Position numbers and translations under genes: made by a program. Positions 1-9,810 of a DNA stretch of 64,000 bases are shown one piece after another (position 1 is the stretch's first letter; every line of letters starts with the position of its first letter). This DNA is from Gigaspora rosea. Lineage: Eukaryota > Glomeromycota > Glomeromycetes > Diversisporales > Gigasporaceae. The DNA lies in contig QKWP01001959.1 in the NCBI GenBank assembly GCA_003550325.1, forward strand, positions 4,586-68,585. Reading direction: 5' to 3'. Under the pieces are notes generated by a model. It searched no databases. It saw nothing but the letters and a program-made list of their open reading frames with translations, and was not told the origin of the DNA.

Positions 1-2334
1 TCTGATATTTTATCTAACTTTAAATCTACTATACAGTTGAAGTCACCTAAAATTACTATATGCGTTCGAATGTTCCGTTTGTCGTATATGTTTGTGATCT
101 CATTTAATACCTTGTCCATTTTGCTTCCATTATTTGGGGGAATATAGAGTGCAATTATAACTAGCTCCATATTTCTGAAATAAAGCCTTGCTACCATCAT
201 AAATTCACTGATTCTGTCTATGCCACCAAGGTACTTCTCCCAATTATGTTTAATACCTATCGCCAGTGTTGTTACTTGGACGTGTCCATACTATGTTTTT
301 TGTCCAATATCCAAGATTGTCCAAAATTGTCCAAGCCTATGTCCCATGTTTAACTAATCAATAAAGTAATTTAAAAAAATATATAATTATATATTTTTTT
401 AGGTGCTGGACTCATTGGTGAAAAAATTAAAATAGATTATCTTAATAAAATTTTAAGTAATTTTAATTTGAAAAAATGTCCAAAATGTCCAAAAAATGTC
501 CAAGTGACAACACTGCCTATCGCTACCCCTAGACCCTTTTTCTTGTCTATCAATATATCTGACCAAAAAAAATTTGAAGTTTTCGACTTTCTTCCCTACA
601 AAAAACCTTTCTTTCTTATCCATATTTGTTTCAGTTACTGCAATTATATCGAATGCATTTTCTTCCAACCACTGACTTAGTGTTTCAAATTTTTGCTGAT
701 TCGTTTTTAATCCATTAATATTGTGACAACCTATTTTCAGAGTTATTTCCTTTTGCAGTAACTTTCCCCTATTTACAGTAGCACCAGGAATCCTGCTCGA
801 TGAACCAACTGGTTCATCTACTGCCATATATACAACTGGTGTGCCCGTTAGGAGTGCGATAGCAGACTAGACTGACTCCTTTCAATGTTCTCAAGTCTGC
901 TAGTAATGTTCAACAGAAGCTTCTTAATTTCATCCATTTCAGGTTCGTGAGTCTTTCCTTCTAACACGGTACTTGTTAATTTTCCTTTCGTATAAGGATT
1001 CTCTTTAGATGCCTCGATTGTTTCAGTTCTTGCTCTCGTCATTACAACCTCTATCTCTTTCGAAAATTCTTGTTTGCTTCTATTTGGCGCATCTTTTTGG
1101 AAATTTTTGTATGTAATTTCCACCTTCCTTTGAGTAGTTTCATACATGGGCTCCAGCTCCCATTGAAGCTTAGTATTAAAGTAAAAGGCTTTAGATGAAA
1201 CTGCCTTCTCCATTTCTTGTCTATTTATAAATTCTACAACTGCAACTCCTTTTCTATTACCATTTCTATTATTGAAGATATGAACTGTTTTTGCACCTAC
1301 GCGGCGAACTTGTCTTAGCAGCAAAACCTCCTTTGTATTCTTTGGAACATCTTTTAGCCTAGCATGGTGTGTTCTTCTTTCTTCCAATATTGAATTATCA
1401 CTTGTACCTGGTGTGAATCTTGCTAAACTTCCATTAATTAATAGGAGGGACCACAAATTTTTAACTATCTCCTCGTACTTTCTTTCATCCATCTCAATGG
1501 TAAGCTCAGCTCTGGTTCAGTTGTTTCTTCCATACTTGATCTGAACTTCCCGAACTTTACCAATATTCTTAACTATTGTGGTTACATGTCTATTGCTTAT
1601 CCTATTTGGCAAGTCCCGCAAAGTAAATTTCCTTACATCTCTGTGTTCACTTCTTTTTATATAAACCTCATCTACTATGCTAGTTTGCTTACAATTAGTT
1701 TCTATTTTATTACTAGGAATTTCTTGCAATGTCTCTTTTTCCTTAATCACTTTAGATTCCTTCGTCACAAGGAATTCCTTTTGAGGTATACGTAAATCTG
1801 CATCTTGTTCGAAGCTAACCGACTGTTCATTCTTTACTTCATTATTCGTAGGTTCCTTATCTATCTTTTTCCCTTTTTCCTTTATTTTACCTAAAGATCC
1901 TTCTTCCGAAATGCTTGTTTTTCTCTCTTCTGACTCGACCGGAGTGACAAAAGTATTTTCTTGCTTGAAAGTTTCGATGAACAATTTAATTATATCCTCT
2001 AGCTCACAATTCTCATAATCCAGTATGCCTGTTTCTGAGATTGTGAGTACTAATTTTTTACTAAAGCTTTCTCCTAACTTTGGCTTTATAAACTCTGAGA
2101 TTAAAGCTGGCCGTTTAGGTTCCTCTTCTATCACTGAAATCCGGCGCTGTTCCACTTGTATATTTCTGTTGCTGTTCTTACAATAAAAACAGTTTCTGGG
2201 TAAGCTATTCCCAGAAAGTTTGCTACCTCTTTATCATTTTGTGAAACAAAAGGCTGCACATTCTTTAGTTCATCCGAGACTTCTATATCTGCCTTCTTGA
2301 ATAAGTTCTTAAAATGCTCCAGATGTTGTTCCAT
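1..2334 (-). mobile_element. Non-LTR (LINE-type) retrotransposon, 5' part, broken
   Basis: Reading on the minus strand, a first ORF starts at 2334 and runs through three frames (2334-2131, 2155-1517, 1492-848), so it carries at least two frameshifts. Its last part holds an RRM-like fold (around 1330-1150: two short beta-like motifs, VLLLRQVRRVG and GVAVVEFINRQEMEKA), as in ORF1 proteins of many LINEs. A second ORF begins near 827 with an apurinic-endonuclease-type (EEP) domain: the CHNINGLK and VTETN motifs lie at 827-453 and IVILGDFN at about 36-56, the latter being the conserved GDFN of the EEP family. The endonuclease is interrupted by a MITE (264-515) and by a frameshift at an A-run near 565-575. 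Reverse transcriptase would lie beyond position 1, outside the window. Family assignment follows from the ORF1-EEP order; it is not autonomous in this state. Confidence 0.85.
264..515. mobile_element. hAT-type MITE (family A, TIR CAGTGTTGT) inside the LINE endonuclease
   Basis: A 252-bp element with terminal inverted repeats (CAGTGTTGTTACTTGGAC at the left, its near-complement CCAAGTGACAACACTG at the right) is flanked by an exact 8-bp direct repeat, CCTATCGC, at 256-263 and 516-523. Removing the element and one repeat copy rejoins the LINE endonuclease reading. An 8-bp duplication with a CAG-starting inverted repeat is typical of hAT non-autonomous elements. No coding capacity. A second copy lies at 61217-61470. 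Confidence 0.9.
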
Positions 2335-2962
2335 GATTATCTACTTTATATCTAATCTAGTGTTTGAATAGTCACGTGTGTGTTTGGCTGTGTTTAACAG
2401 GTATTCTATTTTAGGCTAAATTTTTGCTTTTTCTTATTAATTCTATTGCTTCTAGAAGGGTGTTACGTATTTGTACGTATTTGTTTATATCTACACGTTC
2501 TAATCTTTTTTTGGCTGATCTTAACTTGTTGTTTATTTGTTTAATCTGTATTTGGCCACGCGTCTTTGTTTACCCTTGTTTGTTTTGACAGTGATCTGCA
2601 GTACAGGGTCAACGGCAATTCCCCAAAATTTTCCTTCTACAAGTTCACAAGTAATTTTCTGTTTCTTTGATTATTAGCCCTATTTATCCTTGTCGGATTT
2701 TCTTTTCGCCATAATAGAGTCTGAATAAAATTCTTTTCCTTTCTTTTCTTCTTAAGCTGCTTGATGTACTTTGCTATACAGACTTAGCCGTTTTAGTACC
2801 AATTTCTTTAGCTCCGGAATTGGTTGTGAGGATCAGCAGGAAGAGTTTAAAATTACTTTAGGCTAAAAATTGTAATTTTATCTTTGTATATTATTTTATA
2901 GCTATATAGTAATTTATTACCGTAGTAAAATTTTAGCAATATACAGGTTTGCTGCAAGCTTT
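2335..2962. other. LINE 5' untranslated region and AT-rich spacer
   Basis: Upstream (minus-strand sense) of the LINE ORF1 start. It probably contains the 5' UTR of the retrotransposon, but I could not find the 5' boundary or a target-site duplication because the 3' end is outside the window. No gene seen. Confidence 0.4.
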
Positions 2963-3662
2963 CACAGGTCAAAATAAGACAAATCGGGTCCAAATCGGTA
3001 TCACAAAATCCTGATTTGAACCAGATATTTGGCACAAATAGGACACCATTAGGTTACAACTCAGATTCATATTGGTATTCAAGACATATAGGGTGTGGTC
3101 AATTAAAACAGCCATTTTTACAATTTTTTGAAAAACGAGTTTTTATTAGATTCATATAAATTTTGATATGATTGACATTTTTCAATTATAAATGAAAGTC
3201 GATATGCATAATAAAAAATCACAATAATGTAAATGAAAAATTACATAAAGCTGCGTAGAGCCAGCACATCACGAGGTTACCTGATAGTCACATGTTATCT
3301 TTAGCCAATCAAAATCGCGAATTTGATTAATCCCGGATCAGTCCGAAAATCAAAACAAATGATTAAACTCAATTATCTCAAAATAAGATATATGTAAAAA
3401 TTGGATGTTTTAATTAACCACACTTCATATTGGCAAACTGATAGCTCAATAGGTAAATTAATAGAGCTATTAGATAAAATTTCAATAGCCCTATCGATTT
3501 ATTTATTGAGCTATCAGTTTGCTAATATGCCTTAAATGCTAATATGAACCTGAATTGTATCCTAATAGTGTCCTATTTGCGGCAAATATTTGGTTCAAAT
3601 CAGATTCATATCAGGATTTTGTAATACCAATTTGAACCTGATTAGTCTTATTTCGACCTGTG
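2963..3662. repeat. Long foldback (inverted-repeat) element with a nested MITE
   Basis: The sequence from 2963 (CACAGGTC) is repeated in inverted form up to 3662 (GACCTGTG). The arms continue past the nested MITE at 3089-3427 into the inner arm around 3430-3535 (GCAAACTGATAGCTCAATA, inverted at about 3507-3526), so the whole element can fold into one hairpin of roughly 170 bp per arm. The arms are diverged by point changes but collinear. No coding capacity. Confidence 0.75.
3089..3427. mobile_element. TA-flanked MITE (family B), copy 1
   Basis: About 339 bp with imperfect ~30-bp terminal inverted repeats (TAGGGTGTGGTCAATTAAAA against TGAAGTGTGGTTAATTAAAA). The other arm of the surrounding foldback shows the unoccupied site, which fixes the target duplication as TA at 3087-3088 and 3428-3429, the signature of Tc1/mariner-type elements. 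Copy 2 is at 21854-22197; both share an internal block containing GCTGCGTAGAGCCAGCACAT. Confidence 0.8.
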
Positions 3663-5235
3663 TTTATAGGATCATCTATATAGTTACCAACTATTGTTTA
3701 ATGTAATCAAAGTTTGTTAATATATTTTAATACAATTTCAATAGAGCAATGATTTTAAAATAAAATATTAGAAACAAATTAACACTTAATATATCACTAA
3801 TATTTATTTAGTTGTATAGTTTCTAATTTAGGTTTATTTAATCTGTAATAATAAAGACAGAATTGCTAAAGTTAAAAAAAATAAATATATATCTTGTACT
3901 CTGCAATATGCATATATATTATACTCTATTTTGATTGGCTAAATTTGTAGATCTTTATTTTTAAAAAAATAAACAAATTATTGTTAAAACTTTTAGATTA
4001 GGATTAGATTAGAAGTTTTTTAAAAAATTTTTAAAATTTTTTGTATTTATATACAAAATTTTGTGCTGAACAAATTTACTTAATAAAAGTAAAAAGGCTA
4101 TTTTAATAAAATTTAAAGATATTTGCAATTTTTATTTTTTTAACTTATTTTTTAAAAATTTTTCTAAATTTTATTAAGACAATCTTTCTTATTCAACTAA
4201 GTAAGCATGTCAGCACTAAATTTTGTATATAGGCACAAAAATTTTAAGACTTTTTTTAAATTTTATAGACTAATTTTTATTATAGTGAATATATATACAC
4301 ATTACACCTATACAAGCATATTAAACTTCAAAAAAAATATATTATACTTTAATTTGATTAATTAAAATTTCAAATAATTATTTTTAAAAAAATAAACTTC
4401 TGTCAAAATTTTTTAAATTAAGTGTTAGTCTAAAAATTCTTAAAAAAAAATTTAAAATTTTTTTTATATTTATATATAAAATTTTGTACTGTTTGCTTTG
4501 TAAAAGTAAAAAATTGTCTTAATAAAAAATAAAAATAAAACAAATATATTATATATCTTTAAATTTTATTTCTACTAAATAAACTTGTTAACAAAATTTT
4601 GTATACAAGCACAAAAAATTTAGTCAATCAAATTAGATTGTGATATATAAGCAAATTACAAAGTGCAAAATGTGTACTATATTTATTTATTCTATATTTT
4701 ATATATATATACGTATTATATCAGATATACTATAGTGTATATTTAATATATACGTAGCTAGTATATGTGTACTTATAACTAAAAAATTTGGCAGCCATAT
4801 GACCAAAATTGATAATTATAATTATACACTATATATACTATATAAATAATATTACTTTTGGTTCAGCCAATTAAATTATTTACTAATATATAATAGAATT
4901 TAAAATTTAAGCATACCACTGCCAAATAGTGTAAGTTTTTCTATAACGAAGTATGATGCTGAACACCATTGGTGTGTTTTAGTAAACTCGTTACTTTATT
5001 CCTCTTAAAATGGAAGCTTTTTATAAATTAGAATTCTTTAATTAATTGTTTGAGTACCTGTATATAGTAGTGTACACACGTATCACGTGAATATGTAAAA
5101 ATATTTTCGTGTAGCCTAAATCTTATCACGAGATAAAGACAATGCCCGAAGTACCGTGTATAATTGTGGTTCGATAAAGTTCTAAAGAAATTCATAAATT
5201 TAACAGAATTTTTTTTTGATTTTTTTCTAATTTAC
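3663..5235. other. AT-rich intergenic DNA with two smaller foldback repeats; CDK upstream region
   Basis: Two related imperfect inverted repeats are visible at about 3990-4270 and 4415-4640; their arms share ATACAAAATTTTGTRCTG-like sequence and face each other around AATAAAATTT centres. No ORF of note. The last 150 bp form the upstream region of the kinase gene and contain a palindromic E-box TCACGTGA at 5083-5090. Confidence 0.5.
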
Positions 5236-7108
5236 ATGGATAAATATCAGGTATGTTTTTTTTTCTTCCCCTTATACATATTGATTTAATAATTTTCAGC
5301 GTTAGAACTCCATTTATACTCGATATTTCCACTTATTTACAGAAAATTGAAAAGCTGGGAGAAGGTTTGTATAACACGTCTGCCAACACATTTTCATTTA
5401 ATTGCAAATCTATATGCTAACGGTGTGTTTTCGTTCATATTATGGTTAAGGAACATATGGAATTGTGTATAAGGCACAAAATAAGGATACAAATGAGGTG
5501 GTTGCTTTGAAGCGTATAAGACTGGATAATGAGGAGGAAGGGGTAAATTGAATATTTATTTTTATTTCTGATCAAGTTTACCTATATCATCATAAATTGA
5601 CAAATCGAATCGATTTAAGGTTCCGTGTACTGCCATTCGTGAGATATCATTACTAAAAGAATTGAAACACGCAAACATAGTAAGGTAGATAGATATAGGT
5701 TTTATTGATAACTCTTTCATTGAGTATTTTTCGTGTGTGCGAATTAATTGAGTCATTTTACAAAAAAGACTTTATGATGTCTTACATACGGAGAAAAAAT
5801 TGACACTAGTATTTGAATATTTGGATTCGGATTTAAAGAAATTTTTAGATACTTACGGAGGTGATCTAGACGTACCAACAATCAAGGTACTAATATATTA
5901 ATAGGTTTTTTCTTTTATTCAATTTATTATAACTGCATCTTCTATTAAATTATATTATTTACGTAACAGCAATTAATGTACCAACTTTTGAAAGGAATCG
6001 CTTTTTGTCATGAGCATCGAGTCTTGCATAGGGTAACTACAGATTAGAGATTACTATTTTTTATATTCATTATCCTACTATAAACATAATAATTATTGAG
6101 TTAAAACTGATAGGACCTCAAGCCACAAAATTTATTAATCAACAAGGTAGGCCTTTTTTGCGCCCTTTTTTTTTTTTCTTTTTGTAAAAATCGATTCTAA
6201 GTGGATATATTATCAAATTAGAAATGCGAGTTGAAATTGGCTGATTTTGGTCTTGCGCGTGCTTTTGGGATTCCAGTACGAAGTTATTCACATGAGGTAG
6301 AATAATTATTCTAGAGTTACGCCAAGCCTAAATTTATTCTGATTCAGAAAAAAACTTTATAGGTAGTAACGTTATGGTATCGTGCGCCAGATGTTTTGAT
6401 GGGATCAAGGCAGTATTCCACATCTATCGACGTGTGGTCGGCTGGGTGTATATTTGCAGGTATATTAGAAAATATTTTGCAAATTTAGCAAATTTATCTA
6501 CTTTTGGCAAAATTTTTACTATTATTATTTGTATTTAGAAATGGCTTCTGGTAGACCGTTGTTCCCAGGAGGTTCTATTAAAGACCAGTTATTAAGAATA
6601 TTTAAATATCCTTTTATTTTATATGAAAAATTTTCCGATCTCTTGTTTCAGAATTTTATGCAGAATCCTTGACTACTTTGCACAGTTCTAGGAACCCCAA
6701 CAGAAGAAACATGGCCAAGGGTTTCGCAGTTGCCAGATTACAAGGTATATGTCTATCTTCGTTTCAACATATAAGACATATTTGCAATATATCAATTATT
6801 TTATGATTGTCTTTTTTATGCATAGAATGATTTTGCCATTTATTCTCGGATGCCACTGGAGACACTTCTTCCAAAGCTAGATGCTCATGGCATTGATCTG
6901 TTAAGTGTGAGTTGGTTCATTTCATTGTTTTTGGCCGAAAACACCATATTTAAATATGAATATTGTCCTGATCTAAAATTTGTTCAAATTGCTGCAGAAA
7001 TTAATAGAATATCAGCCTGAAAAGCGCATAAGTGCTGAAGATGCATTGAAACATCCGTATTTTGAAGAAATTCGCAAAAAGGAAACGTCACAACAGTCTT
7101 CTGTGTAA
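5236..7108 (+). CDS. Cyclin-dependent kinase, CDK5/Pho85 type, with an AT-AC U12-type intron
   Basis: Thirteen exons: 5236-5250, 5343-5364, 5451-5542, 5620-5684, 5769-5886, 5970-6032, 6114-6146, 6222-6296, 6363-6459, 6539-6605, 6684-6744, 6826-6906, 6998-7108; 900 nt, 299 aa, matching the usual ~290-305 aa. Serine/threonine kinase activated by a cyclin. Visible: glycine loop GEGTYG (11-16), catalytic lysine K33, cyclin-binding helix PCTAIRE (45-51), HRDLKPQN (124-131), DFG (144-146), and the CDK5/Pho85-type activation segment [20 protein letters not shown]. Overall similarity to CDK5 and Pho85 is end to end, so it probably couples nutrient or phosphate signals and morphogenesis rather than acting as the main mitotic CDK. 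All introns are GT-AG except 6606-6683. The helix reads PCTAIRE where yeast Pho85 has PSTAIRE. A polyadenylation-like AATAAA lies at 7211. Confidence 0.93.
6606..6683 (+). other. U12-type AT-AC intron within the CDK gene
   Basis: The 78-bp intron begins ATATCCTTTT, the minor-spliceosome 5' site, has TCCTTGAC at 6666-6673 (the U12 branch-site consensus, branch A at 6672) and ends AC 11 nt later. No GT-AG choice restores the kinase frame: reading through meets a stop in-frame. Removing this segment gives AA|A for lysine 216 and the conserved run [15 protein letters not shown]. Confidence 0.9.
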
Positions 7109-7495
7109 ATTAATAATAATTTTATGTATCTGTGATCTTCTTTATTACCATTTTTGGCTAGTGTCTGTATAGTACCATAATATAAGTGGTATAATTTAAT
7201 ATCTATATAAAATAAACAGAAATTACAATACCGAAGATTTGACGGTGTGAAGAAATCTTGATTGTACTTTATATCTTAGGGTAATTTAATATTACTGTAA
7301 GTAGCCACACGGCGTATCATCTACGCATTAAAGTCATTATTCATAAAATTTACAAAAGAATGGGGTTTTGCTTTTTTTTAAAGAACATTTATCTTTATAT
7401 CCATTAGGTTTAGTGCTGAGTAATATTAATTTTTTTAGCTATTAAATATACTTAGTTAATAAATAAAAATAATTTTAGCTTTCTTCATATAGTTA
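7109..7495. other. Intergenic, 3' of the kinase gene
   Basis: AT-rich 3' flank of the kinase gene including AATAAA at 7211-7216. No gene or repeat recognised. Confidence 0.5.
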
Positions 7496-7577
7496 TCCGC
7501 ATTGGTCTAGTGGCTAGGATCTCCCGCTCTCATTACGGAGTCCCGGGAAGGCCGGGGTTCAATTCCCCGATGCGGAA
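7496..7577 (+). tRNA. tRNA-Glu(CTC) with a 10-nt intron
   Basis: Acceptor stem TCCGCAT (7496-7502) pairs with ATGCGGA (7570-7576). The D arm GTCTAGTGGCTAGGA is the tRNA-Glu form, and the T arm CGGGGTTCAATTCCCCG is intact. The anticodon stem TCCCG (7522-7526) pairs with CGGGA only if 7533-7542 is removed as an intron at the usual site one base 3' of the anticodon, giving loop CTCTCAC with anticodon CTC at 7529-7531. Internal A- and B-box sequences serve as the RNA polymerase III promoter. A T18 run at 7585-7602 is the terminator. Confidence 0.92.
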
Positions 7578-7584
7578 TTCGTAG

Positions 7585-7602
7585 TTTTTTTTTTTTTTTT
7601 TT
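7585..7602 (+). terminator. RNA polymerase III T-run terminator of the tRNA gene
   Basis: An uninterrupted run of 18 T on the coding strand starts 8 bp after the tRNA 3' end, as expected for pol III termination. Confidence 0.85.
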
Positions 7603-7656
7603 CTCCGATGCATAATGGTTATACATAAAAGAATGTTTGTTTATTCTTGTGCAGCG

Positions 7657-7730
7657 AGATTTGATAATCTGCTTTACGTTAACTACAATGGTAGAACTTG
7701 AGATTTGATAATCTGCTTTACGTTAACTAC
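7657..7730. repeat. 30-bp direct repeat upstream of the carrier gene
   Basis: AGATTTGATAATCTGCTTTA followed by CGTTAACTAC occurs at 7657-7686 and again, identical, at 7701-7730. The copies are 44 bp apart start to start and lie about 70 bp before the start codon of the carrier gene. TTTGATAATCTG-type sequence is itself partly palindromic. A regulatory role is only a possibility. Confidence 0.7.
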
Positions 7731-7800
7731 AACAGTACAATGGTAGATTAAAATTTATATATTAGTTAATACCTGTCAATTTTCTTTTTTTTTAAAAAAA

Positions 7801-9370
7801 ATGGATACTAATAATTCAAAAAATAACCTAGCGTCGATTGTTCTTGCTTCGAATTTAAATGAAAATCGAAAAAATATATATCCGTTCTGGTTTGGAGGCA
7901 CGTAGAATTACCGTATTATTTTAGAAAAAAAATTCGACCTCTAATTCTCTTTTAATAACCATTTGAAACAGGAGCGGCAGCATGTACTGCATGCTTAGTC
8001 AGCCACCCCCTGGATTTAACCAAAGTTCGCATGCAAACAACAACGGGAGTAAACAGAGGAACTCTTAGAACTGCAATTGATATAATAAAATATGAAAAAT
8101 TCCCGGGAATATATAATGGACTTTCTGCTAGTATTTTGAGGCAAATTACATATTCCACAATGAGATTCGGAGTTTATGACAAATTAAAGATGATGCTAAG
8201 CAATAATGGAGGTTAGTATTCTTAAGAGAATTCTAATTAAAGAACATTAATATATTCTATTATACTGTAATATGCTTAATTATTTATATAGTTAATGAAC
8301 ATGATTATCATTTATAAGACTAATATTTTTGTGACATTGATAATAATTTTTAGAAAACCTCTCATTTGTAAAAAAAGTGATTTGTGCGGCAGTATCAGGG
8401 AGCATCGGTGGAGCATTTGGAAATCCAGCAGACCTTGTAATGGTCCGCATGCAAAATGATGCAAAGCTACCATTAGAATTACGACGTAATTATAAGAATG
8501 CGTTTGATGGCCTTTATCAAATTATTAAAAAGGAAGGATTGAAGGGTCTTACTCGAGGTATGGGACCAAACGTGAATCGAGCCATCTTTATGAATTCATC
8601 ACAATTAGCATCGTATGAACAATTTAAACAAATGTTACTGGAAACTCGATTATTTCATGATAATGTGGTCACTCATTTCACTTCTAGTTTTTTGGCGGTA
8701 CGTTTATTAATAAACAATATATTTTTTTATAAACCATTGAGTAATTTCTATTTATTATTATTAAAATTAATTTTAGGGTTTCGTAGCCACAACTATATGT
8801 TCACCAATTGATGTTGTTAAAACTCGTACCATGAACTCAACTGGGACAAAGGTTCATATTTCTTCTTTCTTAATGTGGCGAAAATTGGCCAAAAATATTA
8901 TAGCTTATTGCAATTCAATGGCTATTACAAATTTCAGTTTTGGCCAATTTATTAACATCAGCTGCCACATTTCTGCATTTACTTACAGAAATTACTGTGA
9001 TCAGCAAATTCCATGTATAATAAGGGGAATTGGGATTCTACAAATATATGATTGGTCAAGAAATTAATAGTATAATTTTTAGCCAATCATAGGCATTTTC
9101 AAAGATTCATGATTCCCAAAATTCGAAATGAAAATCAGATTTAGGTTAACGTATTATTATTATTTTTAACAGCAAGGCGTTATGATCATGTTTACTTCGA
9201 TAATTCGTAACGAAGGACCTCACGCATTATTCAAAGGTTGGGTACCGGCTTTTGTGCGGTTAACACCACAAACTGTTGTGACATTTATGGTTTTAGAACA
9301 GATAAAAAAGTTTTATGATAGGCGAATTGATTTAAGAATAAAAGCTGCTACAACTCATGATTGGAAGTAA
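7801..9370 (+). CDS. DIC1: Mitochondrial dicarboxylate carrier (DIC1/SLC25A10-like)
   Basis: Five exons: 7801-7897, 7972-8211, 8354-8697, 8777-8851, 9173-9370; 954 nt, 317 aa, close to yeast Dic1 (298 aa). It exchanges malate or succinate for phosphate across the inner mitochondrial membrane. The three mitochondrial-carrier repeats show their signature motifs: SHPLDLTKVRMQ (repeat 1), GNPADLVMVRMQ (repeat 2, basic residue replaced by Met as tolerated in dicarboxylate carriers) and CSPIDVVKTRTMN (repeat 3). RRNYKNAFDG, GNPADLV and RMQND match the dicarboxylate subgroup rather than other carriers. The first intron starts GC (AG|GCACGT) and ends AG; a GT donor nearby would break the frame. The fourth intron (321 bp) is unusually long for this window. 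Confidence 0.92.
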
Positions 9371-9810
9371 CATTAATGTGAATAATGGTGTGTGTTGTGA
9401 CGCTTTTTTCTTTACGAAAAGAAGGTACGTTCGGTATATAAATATAATCAGTATTTTTATAGTCGCAAGCATCAGAATTTTTTTTTTTTTTGTGATAATT
9501 TAGTTTATTGGCTTCCCTTATTAATTTAAAGGGTATGTACTTAACAGGTCACTCTTATTCACACCAAAAATTTTACAAATTGATTTTCTGGTAAATTATT
9601 AAATATATTGGACATTAATTTACTATATATAATAATCAAAGATACTTTGCGTAATAATACACAGCCAGGTAGCTGCATAAAAAACCAAATACGGGTATTT
9701 GGCTAATTTTGTACCAAAAAGGGCAGACCCGCGCCTTAATATTATATGGGAAAGTGAACCTAATAAAGGTGATCTGTTAAAGTATCGTCATGAATTAATA
9801 ATGAATAAAC
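9371..9810. other. Convergent 3' intergenic region (carrier gene / WD40 gene)
   Basis: Holds the 3' ends of two convergent genes. A minus-strand open stretch at about 9750-9610 (motif RRGSALFGTKLAKYPYL) could be an extra 3' exon of the WD40 gene or of unrelated origin; I could not join it in frame with confidence. No other gene seen. Confidence 0.4.
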
